From a virus: a stretch of 64,000 bases of DNA. The stretch is from IMG/VR virus record IMGVR_UViG_3300027770_000027, positions 163,353 to 227,352 of that record. One strand, written 5' to 3'. The translations under genes and the position numbers were made by a program. Below, piece by piece: positions 16,956-24,800 of this stretch. How positions within the stretch are numbered: the first letter of the stretch is position 1; every line of letters starts with the position of its first letter. The notes under the pieces are model-generated. The model was not told the origin of the DNA. It did not search any database and worked only from the letters and a program-made list of their open reading frames with translations.

Positions 16956-18318
16956 AAGCAATAACCTCTTTGACCACATTTCCGTATACATCTGTGAGCC
17001 TAAATGGTCTACCATTGTATTCATAAACAAGTTTGGTGTGATCAAATCCCATCAAAGCAAGCATGGTTGCATGGAGATCGTGAATATGAACAATATCTTT
17101 GACTGATTTACCTCCAGTTTCATCAGTCTCTCCGTAACGCTGCCCACCTTTAACTCCACCTCCGGCCATCCAAACACTAAAGGCTTTGCCGTTGTGATCT
17201 CTTCCTGGAGCGCCTACTCCACCACCTGCCTGGACTGTACGACCAAATTCTCCACCCCAAACCACAAGAGTAGAATCCAGCATCCCTCTTTGCTTCAAGT
17301 CTGTAAGAAGAGCACCAAATGGCTGATCGTATCTTCCTGCAGTTCTTGTCATGGCGTTCTTAATATCCATGTGATGATCATAGCCACCTACATTCACCTG
17401 CACAAAACGAACTCCACGTTCAACCAAACGTCTTGCAAGCAACATCTTAGCCCCTTCCTCAGTTTCACCGTACAAAGCCTTTGCTTCTGCAGATTCTTTA
17501 GAGATATCAAAAGCATCAGTAGCTTCAGTTTGCATTTTAAATGCTGTTTCAAAAGCCTCGATGCGTGACTCAAGCTGGGCATCTCTTTGAAGTTTTGCGA
17601 GATGGTTTGAGTTCAGTGTATTTGCAAAATTAATCTGCCTTCTTTGTCTTTCAAGAGTAGAAAATTCGCTGCGAATGTTGGCTAAAATCTGTTCTGCTTT
17701 TATTCCTCTACGATATGATACGTTACAACCCTGATACATTCCTGGCAAGAAAGCACATTGTCTCCATTCTGAAGCTCCGTTTAAGGAAATAAATCCAGGC
17801 ATGCTTTGATTCTCTGTACCCAGCCCATACACCATCCAAGATCCCATGCTAGGCTTGGAAAGCTGAGCAGATCCAGTTGCCATCATTTTTTGAGCAATAT
17901 TATGATCTGGAATTTCTGTCTGCATGCTGTTAATGATAGCAATATCATCAGCATGGCTTCCCAATTGAGACCAAACTTCTGAATAATGAATACCAGATTT
18001 TCCAAACTGTTTGAACTCAAAAGGAGAAGCTAGCAAATTGCCAAACTCATGTTTTACTCCATCTCTCTTTTGAAGTTCTGGTTTGTAATCAAACGTGTCA
18101 ACATGAGATGGTGCTCCAGTTGCAAACAAGTGAATGATAGATTTTGCTTTCACTGGCCAGTGAGGCTTTTTTGGAGCAGTTGGAGAAACTGCTTCAGCTG
18201 TCATTGGATTTAAACCATAAAGAGAAGCCAATGAAAGTCCTCCAAGTCCCCAACCAAAGTCGGTAAGGAATTCTCTACGTGTTTGTGGGTCGCTATTGTG
18301 ATGTCCGCAGTCGCTCAT
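16954..18318 (-). CDS. DUF1501 protein with Tat signal (second copy)
   Basis: 454 aa. A twin-arginine signal (TRREFLTDFGWGLGGLSLASLYG) opens the protein, so export of a folded protein to the periplasm is expected. Family landmarks: SIIHLFATGAPSHVDTFDYKP, IPDHNIAQKMMATGS, GVRFVQVNVGGYDHHMDI, LVVWGGEFGRT, GRDHNGKAFSVWMAGGGVKGG and YGETDETGG. DUF1501 proteins belong to the alkaline phosphatase/sulfatase-like superfamily and are abundant in Planctomycetes and Verrucomicrobia, usually next to DUF1549/DUF1553 genes, which are missing here. The gene begins 6 nt after the first copy and is intact. Its role in a phage is unknown; it could act on the cell envelope or a surface polymer late in infection. 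Confidence 0.9.
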   Translation of the reverse strand: MSDCGHHNSDPQTRREFLTDFGWGLGGLSLASLYGLNPMTAEAVSPTAPKKPHWPVKAKSIIHLFATGAPSHVDTFDYKPELQKRDGVKHEFGNLLASPFEFKQFGKSGIHYSEVWSQLGSHADDIAIINSMQTEIPDHNIAQKMMATGSAQLSKPSMGSWMVYGLGTENQSMPGFISLNGASEWRQCAFLPGMYQGCNVSYRRGIKAEQILANIRSEFSTLERQRRQINFANTLNSNHLAKLQRDAQLESRIEAFETAFKMQTEATDAFDISKESAEAKALYGETEEGAKMLLARRLVERGVRFVQVNVGGYDHHMDIKNAMTRTAGRYDQPFGALLTDLKQRGMLDSTLVVWGGEFGRTVQAGGGVGAPGRDHNGKAFSVWMAGGGVKGGQRYGETDETGGKSVKDIVHIHDLHATMLALMGFDHTKLVYEYNGRPFRLTDVYGNVVKEVIA

Positions 18319-18324
18319 AAAATA

Positions 18325-19584
18325 TTAGGCTAAAAGTTCTTTTACTACAGTCCCATTATACACTATTGCTACAGGACGTCCATCTGGAGTTTCTAGTTTA
18401 GAATCGGGATTAATTCCAATTTGATTATACATCGTAGCTGCAAGATTTTCTGGTGATAGAGCTGACTCTTCGACATCTCCGCCAGTAGCATCAGATGCTC
18501 CGTGAATATAACCTCTCTTAATACCTCCACCAGCTAGAGCTACTGAGAATACTCTCGGCCAGTGATCTCTTCCGCCGTCTTTATTAATTTTAGGAGTACG
18601 ACCAAATTCAGAACTTACCATAACAAGAGTAGAATCTAACATGCCACGTTGATCTAGATCTGTAATAAGAGCAGCATATGCTTGATCAAATGCAGGTAAG
18701 GTTTTGTTCATGTTTGCACCAATATTAGTATGCATGTCCCAACCACCATAAGTGACAGATACAAAGCGTACTCCAGACTCTACCAACCGACGAGACATTA
18801 ATAGTCTTTGACCTGCTTGATTAAGGCCATAAGCTTCTCTTAGGGCATCTGATTCTTTAGTTAAATCAAAAGCTCCCTTCGCCTTTGGAGAAGAAATTAA
18901 ATCATATGCTTGCTGATAGAAAGTATCCATTGCAGCAAGGTTGTCACTCTTTTCGAGATATCTAAAATGTTTATCTACGGTATCAAGAATACTACGTCTT
19001 TTATCAAATCGTTCTTCACTAACAGTTGATTGCAAATCTCTTACCTTAAATCCTGGAGCAGCTGGATCAGAGCCAAGACTAAAAGGACCGTAAGCGTTAG
19101 ATAAATAACCAGTACCAGCGACTTCCCCATGAGCGTTAGGAACAGAAACATAAGCTGGCAAACTATTACGACCACCTAATTGTTGAGCTGTTACTGAACC
19201 AAAAGAAGGATATGTCACAGCAGGAGATGGACGATAACCAGTAAACATAGTGGATGTACCTCTTTCATGAGCTGCATCTCCGTGAGTCATGGAACGGACT
19301 ACTGAAATTTTATCTGCAATTTTTGCTGTCTTTGCTAAATTTTCTGAAAAGTGGACTCCGGGAATTACTGTCTGCACAGATTTGAGAGGCCCTCTATACT
19401 CTGCAGGGGCTAAAGGTTTTGGATCCCACATTTCTTGCGCTGCAGCTCCACCGGGCAAATAAATGTGAATGACTGATTGAGCTTTTGGGGTGAGGGGCGA
19501 CTCTGCTTGAAGTTTTAAGGCGTCTCCTAACGAAAGACCTAAACCTCCAAATAGACCAGTGTAAAGAAAATCACGTCTGTTCAT
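18325..19584 (-). CDS. DUF1501 protein with Tat signal (first copy)
   Basis: 419 aa. Tat signal NRRDFLYTGLFGGLGLSLGD, then SVIHIYLPGGAAAQEMWDPK, MTHGDAAHERGTSTMFTGY, GVRFVSVTYGGWDMHTNI, MVSSEFGRTPKINKDGGRDH and ALAGGGIKRGYIHGASD: the complete set of DUF1501 landmarks, with no frameshift. It differs clearly from the second copy, so the pair is an old duplication or was taken up as a pair. A phage late promoter TTAAATA ends 5 nt before ATG, so the gene is wired into phage late expression. By eye, some stretches are richer in GC than the flanking phage genes, as expected after transfer from a bacterium. Confidence 0.9.
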   Translation of the reverse strand: MNRRDFLYTGLFGGLGLSLGDALKLQAESPLTPKAQSVIHIYLPGGAAAQEMWDPKPLAPAEYRGPLKSVQTVIPGVHFSENLAKTAKIADKISVVRSMTHGDAAHERGTSTMFTGYRPSPAVTYPSFGSVTAQQLGGRNSLPAYVSVPNAHGEVAGTGYLSNAYGPFSLGSDPAAPGFKVRDLQSTVSEERFDKRRSILDTVDKHFRYLEKSDNLAAMDTFYQQAYDLISSPKAKGAFDLTKESDALREAYGLNQAGQRLLMSRRLVESGVRFVSVTYGGWDMHTNIGANMNKTLPAFDQAYAALITDLDQRGMLDSTLVMVSSEFGRTPKINKDGGRDHWPRVFSVALAGGGIKRGYIHGASDATGGDVEESALSPENLAATMYNQIGINPDSKLETPDGRPVAIVYNGTVVKELLA

Positions 19585-19589
19585 ATATC

Positions 19590-19596
19590 TATTTAA
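19590..19596 (-). promoter_or_regulatory. Late promoter TTAAATA of the DUF1501 pair
   Basis: Minus-strand TTAAATA, 5 nt before ATG 19584. The stop TAA of the upstream 91-aa gene (19595-19593) is inside the motif. Confidence 0.6.
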
Positions 19597-19868
19597 TCTA
19601 GATCTGGGTCCGTTGCCTTAATAAGATAGGAATGACCGTCTTTTCTCATCATCGCAAAAATGTTTAAAATGGATTTAGAAAACCACAATTGTTTATCATC
19701 ATCTATACAAGCTAGATATCTATCATAGATTAAATACAATATAGAAGCAACCCACATTGGATCCATGTCATGTGTCTGTATATCTTTAATGGCTGGTAAC
19801 CACATTTGATTTTTTTCAGAATAAATTCTTACAATTTTTATAATTTCTTCTATTTCTTTATCTTCCAT
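19593..19868 (-). CDS. Hypothetical protein, 91 aa
   Basis: Unrecognised. Acidic helical N-terminus (MEDKEIEEIIKIVRIY) and aromatic helical body (DPMWVASILYLIYDRYLACI), no signal or metal site. It starts 1 nt after the GT9-like gene stop and ends inside the DUF1501 promoter, so it is the last gene of the series that begins with the zinc-finger-like gene at 21753. Confidence 0.5.
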   Translation of the reverse strand: MEDKEIEEIIKIVRIYSEKNQMWLPAIKDIQTHDMDPMWVASILYLIYDRYLACIDDDKQLWFSKSILNIFAMMRKDGHSYLIKATDPDLD

Positions 19869-19869
19869 G

Positions 19870-20757
19870 TTATTTTTCCTTTAGGTAATCTAAAAATAAT
19901 TGTTTATCAAACAAATTGTCGAGATCATCAAAAGGACATTCATATAAACGGCGTCCAATCCAATCATAATCTTCTAAATAAGAATCTACAAGATGTCTAT
20001 AATTAGGTGCTAATTGGGGACCCACATTAACATTACTAGAATATCCAAAAACTGTAGGAGAATTGCTTATCCAAGCAACTGCTGCCTTTTTATCTAAGGC
20101 GGTTGCTACGTGTTGAATTACAGAATCTATTAATATAAACTTATCTGATAGATAGGTATAACAAAACAAATTACGTAAATTATCAGTTACTTGAATAGTG
20201 TTCTCTAATTTTGGTTGATTCTCTCTGCGTATGTGTAAAATTTTATTAAAATCCTTATGAACAGTATTAACTAAGTCTTGGGCAATTGCAAGTGGAATAT
20301 CTCTGGCCCAAGAATAATCTACATCTTGTCCATCTGCTCCTCCGTTAGTTTGTAACAATAAAACTGGTCCTTGTTTGTTTACCAATTTAGCAGCATTAAT
20401 GAGTTCTCTTTGAGTTAATGTTAATTGAGGTTTAATTTGTACACATTTAATACCAAATAGGTCACACCATACTTGCACTAAATGACTTTTTTTGTTTATA
20501 AAGTCACTACAATGATAAGGTTCGGTTCTTAAAATAATTGAATTTTTATCCTTAACAAAGTCATCATAAAAATATGCAAATTGTCCAGTTTTATAAACTC
20601 TATAAATTAATGGATTATGAAGGAACACTTCCGGCCAGGCAGTTACCACTATTAGTTTATGATCTGGATAAGCAGCTTTGATAGAAACACAAACAGCTGT
20701 TGCCATTACACTTTTTCCAGCGCCTCCGTCAATGTGAAAAATTACATACTTGTCCAT
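19870..20757 (-). CDS. Heptosyltransferase-like (GT9) protein
   Basis: 295 aa. The opening VIFHIDGGAGKSVMATAVCVSIKAAYPDHKL and the later VVTAWPEVFLHNPLIYRVY follow the GT9 N-terminal pattern (glycine turn, helix, K-x-x-YPD, then a strand and NP). The C-terminal half has FILIDSVIQHVATAL and AVAWISNSPTVFGYS, as in the sugar-nucleotide binding half of heptosyltransferases. GGAGKS looks like a Walker A, but there is no Walker B partner. The role may be to modify a glycan on the host surface or the virion. It overlaps the gene before it by 16 nt. Confidence 0.6.
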   Translation of the reverse strand: MDKYVIFHIDGGAGKSVMATAVCVSIKAAYPDHKLIVVTAWPEVFLHNPLIYRVYKTGQFAYFYDDFVKDKNSIILRTEPYHCSDFINKKSHLVQVWCDLFGIKCVQIKPQLTLTQRELINAAKLVNKQGPVLLLQTNGGADGQDVDYSWARDIPLAIAQDLVNTVHKDFNKILHIRRENQPKLENTIQVTDNLRNLFCYTYLSDKFILIDSVIQHVATALDKKAAVAWISNSPTVFGYSSNVNVGPQLAPNYRHLVDSYLEDYDWIGRRLYECPFDDLDNLFDKQLFLDYLKEK

Positions 20758-21227
20758 TTTTTTGTTATTTTAATGATAAATTCTGTTTCTTCACCGGTGA
20801 GATCTACACATTTTAATCCTTTATAAAATCTTCCAGAAGTATTAAAATTAAAAATATCTGGAATATTGTCGTAAAAATAAGTATTACAATTTTTTTTAAA
20901 AATTTTGTATATAGATTTTATTACAAATTCTTTATTGTCTATATAATTGTCAAAAATATCTGGTATAGTGTAGTTTTTACTAACTGTCAAAATCTTAATA
21001 TTATAATTCTGATAAACAATTCTAATATCAAATATAATATCAGAAATTTCTTTTTCAACAAAAAATTTAAAATATTTTTCTCTACCGGTAATTTTTTTAT
21101 TTTTAAGTAAATCCCATTCAGTGTACTTGTTAACAATACGGGTTAAAAAGCTATCCAAGTAATTATGGAAAGGGAAAATTATGATTCTCTGGGGTAAGTG
21201 TACAACCAGATGATCTTTAATGTTCAT
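20742..21227 (-). CDS. Hypothetical protein, 161 aa
   Basis: Unrecognised. ATG 21227 (MNIKDHLVVHLPQ) is preferred over 21263 because the shorter form overlaps the upstream stop by only 11 nt. The protein is rich in Ile, Asn, Lys and Tyr, with beta strands (RIIIFPFHNYL, DIRIVYQNYNIKILTVS) and a C-terminal GRFYKGLKCVDLTGEE strand. The local base composition is very AT-rich. No motif was found. Confidence 0.5.
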   Translation of the reverse strand: MNIKDHLVVHLPQRIIIFPFHNYLDSFLTRIVNKYTEWDLLKNKKITGREKYFKFFVEKEISDIIFDIRIVYQNYNIKILTVSKNYTIPDIFDNYIDNKEFVIKSIYKIFKKNCNTYFYDNIPDIFNFNTSGRFYKGLKCVDLTGEETEFIIKITKKWTSM

Positions 21228-21753
21228 TATCCAACATAATAGCCTCAGCCAAAGATTCTTCAACTATTTCTGGTGGAAGATTTTTATAAGCTTCTTCAAC
21301 TATTTTGTTGAATTCTTTAAATTGTAAGGCAAACTTCATCTTATAATCATGAGCATTTATAAGATCTTGTTTGGAAAGTTTAGAATATATAGAGGTTTCT
21401 TGTAAGCTTAAAGCTTCTAACAAAGGTTCTGCTATTGAATATAATATAGAAGCCACTCTATTATATAGTCTATCCAATGGAGATTTATAAGTTTCCATTA
21501 ATGGTTTCTTTTTAAGTTTGTTGAAAAAATAATTTAAAACCACCGCTTTTTCTGTTTGAACATTACCTCTATTTAAAAATTCTCCACCACTGATGTGGTT
21601 TTTATTATAAGGATTATATACACAACCACTGCCAACTGCATCTGTTCCGCAATACATACACCCCTTGCCACCGATGTGAGCATGTGTGTTGGTAGGGGAA
21701 AACAAACAAGGCTGGCCAAAAGATTGTGATTGGCAGTAAATGCATCTACTCAT
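21217..21753 (-). CDS. Putative double zinc-finger protein, 178 aa
   Basis: Two N-terminal repeats share one plan: CIYCQSQSFGQPCLFSPTNTH (residues 4-24) and CMYCGTDAVGSGCVYNPYNKNH (32-53), each CxxC, a glycine turn, C, then a proline loop and His. The pattern CxxC-x8-C-x~7-H predicts a zinc-binding motif. The rest is helical (residues 65-178). The function is unknown; a tail or head assembly protein or nucleic-acid binder would both fit. A CTAAATA promoter ends 5 nt before ATG, and the divergent fibre gene has its own late site. Confidence 0.6.
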   Translation of the reverse strand: MSRCIYCQSQSFGQPCLFSPTNTHAHIGGKGCMYCGTDAVGSGCVYNPYNKNHISGGEFLNRGNVQTEKAVVLNYFFNKLKKKPLMETYKSPLDRLYNRVASILYSIAEPLLEALSLQETSIYSKLSKQDLINAHDYKMKFALQFKEFNKIVEEAYKNLPPEIVEESLAEAIMLDNEH

Positions 21754-21758
21754 ATTGT

Positions 21759-21765
21759 TATTTAG
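21759..21765 (-). promoter_or_regulatory. Late promoter CTAAATA, minus strand
   Basis: CTAAATA, 5 nt before ATG 21753. It starts the minus-strand series zinc-finger, hypothetical, GT9-like, 91-aa gene. Confidence 0.6.
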
Positions 21766-21803
21766 GGGATTTTAAAAACAATGCCATAAAAATGTTTCAA
21801 GAG

Positions 21804-21832
21804 TGTAAATATAGAAGAACATTTTATCTTCT
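21804..21832 (+). promoter_or_regulatory. Late promoter TGTAAATA and start-proximal hairpin of the fibre gene
   Basis: TGTAAATA at 21804-21811, 21 nt before ATG. The leader contains AGAAGA (21813-21818) and TCTTCT (21827-21832), a perfect 6-bp inverted repeat with an 8-nt loop whose 3' arm touches the ATG. It could limit translation or stabilise the mRNA end. Confidence 0.45.
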
Positions 21833-24800
21833 ATGGGACTCCAAATATACAATCAACCCCAGGTCATTAACACCCTTATAGCCACCAATATATCTTCCCC
21901 TTCTTTGAGTGGTGTTCATTATGGAGACGGTGCGCCTCTGACAGACTTAAACGCTACCAACATTAGTCAAGGCACTTTAAATAACAGTAGACTGCCGGCA
22001 GTTGCAACCTTTACTACGTCTATTTCTTCTCCCTCTGTTAGTGGAGATGGTGCTAATTTGACGGGTTTAAACGCTACCAACATTAGTCAAGGCACTTTAA
22101 ATAACAGTAGACTGCCAGCAGCTGCAACTTTTGCTACCAGTGTTTCTTCCATAACTGTCAGTGGAGATGGTGCTAATTTGACGGGTTTAAACGCTACCAA
22201 CATTAGTCAAGGCACTTTAAATAACAGTAGACTGCCAGCAGTTGCAACTTTTGCTACCAGTGTTTCTTCCATAACTGTCAGTGGTATTTTTTATGGTGAT
22301 GGTAGTAATTTATCAAATTTAGACGCTGGAGATATCATCCAGGGCACCTTAAACAACAGCAGATTACCAGCCGTTGCAACTTTTACCACCAGTGTTTCAT
22401 CACCGGCCTTAAGTGGTAATCATTATGGAGATGGTTCTGCGTTGACTAATTTAAACGCAACCAACATTGCCAGTGGTACTTTAAACAATAGTAGGTTACC
22501 TGCTATAGCCACCTTTACCACCTCAGTGTCTTCCCCAGCTTTAAGTGGTAATCATTATGGAGATGGTAGTAAATTGACCGGGGTGGTTCTTTCTACCGGT
22601 GGAACCATAACCGGTGACTTGAATATCACCGGTAATTTAAGTGCTCTAGGCACCACTACTCAAATAGACACCATGGTATTTGTTACTAGTGCAGTTTCTG
22701 TAACTAATACTGGTACTGGACCTGCTTTGTATGTAAAACAAACAGGTAGTAATGATGTGGCATCATTTTATGACGACACAACTTCAGCATTAATTATTAA
22801 AGACGGTGGTAATGTTGGTATTGGAGACAGCTCTCCCGGTTCTAAGTTATCTGTTTATTCTTCTTCTGATACGCAACCAGCAGTAACTATTACTCAACTT
22901 GGAACTGCAAATGCTCTTATTATTGAAGATTCTACGAGCCCTGATAATACCCCATTTGTTATTGATGCAGATGGAAACGTCTTAATAGGATTATCAGCTA
23001 CGTATGCAAGTCCGTTTAACTACCCCTTCCAAATATCCAGAGCAGGAACTAGTGGAGCCACTTTTGCAAGATTCACGAACAGCACTTCTAGCGCAGGATT
23101 GAGATTTGCAAAATCTCGTGGATCCACCAACGGAACTTTTAGTGGTGGACTTAGCTCAGGAGACAACATTGGAGTAATAGATTACTACGGAGACAATGGG
23201 GCCCTTAGTGCAACAAGAACTGCGTGGATTGCAAACGAAGCAGACGGTCTATTTACAGCTTCCAGTGCTCCAAGTAGATTCACAATTGCTACAACAGCTT
23301 CAGGATCAACAACTCCTGTTGAACGTTTGCGGATTGATAATGTCGGCAATGTTGGTATTGGAGATACTTCTCCAAACTCCAAACTATCAGTTTACTCCAC
23401 TTCTAATACAGAAGCCGCAGTAACTATTAACCAAACCGGAACAGGAAACGCATTTGTTGTAGAAGATTCCACGAGTCCTGATAGCACACCGTTTGTAATT
23501 GATGCAGACGGAAACGTAATTGTTGGGGGACTTTCTGCATATAATGATTCTACTACTACTGCTTCCAATAGTCGGATGCAATTACAAGTAGTAAGACAAG
23601 GTAACATTTCTTCTAGAATGGGTATGTGGACTTTCTCCACTCAAGTTGGAGATCGTGGAATATTTTCATTTAACAAATCAGCTGCAACTACTACAGGAAT
23701 TGCTTCTGCTGTTTCAATTAATGAAGACATTGGTTCTATAGATTTTAACGGTTACGATAAAGCTGTTGTTCCTGTTTTGCAAAGAGCAGCAATGATTTTA
23801 GGGGAAGTTGACGGAGTACCACTTTCAGGATCCGTTCCCGGAAGAATAAGCTTCCTTACTACTTCATCAGGGTCTGATGATGTTACAGAAAAAATGCGGA
23901 TTACCAATGACGGCAAGGTTGGTATTGGGACCGAAGCCCCGGGTGAAAAATTGACGGTAGCTGGAAACATCAGTGCCCAAGGAAACATCAGCTCTACTTT
24001 TTACGGTTCTAATGGATTCGTAAAAGACGCGCTAAATCCAGGAATTTCATCCTTCAAATCCTCTAATTCTAGATTTGATCTTCCATCTCAAGCTGCTTTT
24101 GACAGTTCTGGCAATTTATACATTTCCAGCAATCGTGCCATTCGCAAGATAACTCCAGCCGGTGTAGTTTCAACTTTTGCGGGTTCACCGGGACAATCCG
24201 GTACATCAAATGGTACAGGAACCGCCGCCAGATTCAACACTCCAACTGGAATGGCGTTTGATTCCAGCGGCAATCTATTCGTAGCAGACTTCGGCAATAA
24301 CAACATTCGTAAAATAAGTCCAGCTGGGGTGGTGTCCTCTTTTGCTGGTTCAACTGCAGGGCTCTCCGGATCAACAAACAATTCAACGGGATCTTCTGCT
24401 AGATTTTACGGACCAATTGGTGTTGCCATAGATTCTTCTAATAATTTATTTGTAGCAGACTCTGTCAACAACACTATCCGCAAGATAACTGCTGCTGGTG
24501 CGGTAACCACTTTTGCTGGTATAGTGGGCTCAACAGGCTCGACAGATGGGGCCGGAACCGTAGCCACATTCTGGGAACCACATGGGATCACCATAGATTC
24601 TAGTAACACGTTATACGTTGCAGATAGAAACAATGCAAAAATTCGTAAAATAACTTCTGGAGCACTTGTATCTACCTTAGCAACTCTAGCCCTGGCTATG
24701 GAGATAGATATAGATTCTTCTGGAAATTTATTTGTATCCAACAACGACAACCATGTTATTTACAAAGTAACACCAACCGGAACATCCTCAGTTTTTGCCG

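Noticed and set aside
16954-19584. DUF1501 genes as bacterial contamination or a chimeric join
   Set aside because: They follow the phage promoter and stop-overlap pattern on both sides and share strand and spacing with neighbours; read mapping would still be needed to exclude it fully.
19870-20757. GGAGKS motif read as a Walker A of an ATPase
   Set aside because: No Walker B or other P-loop motif follows, and the rest matches a GT9-type glycosyltransferase.
21949-22500. Regular repeats as a CRISPR array
   Set aside because: The repeats are in frame within a long coding sequence, with no unique spacers between short palindromic repeats.
23185-24750. Several minus-strand ORFs opposite the fibre gene
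   Set aside because: All are antisense shadows of the repetitive Ser/Thr/Gly-rich fibre frame.
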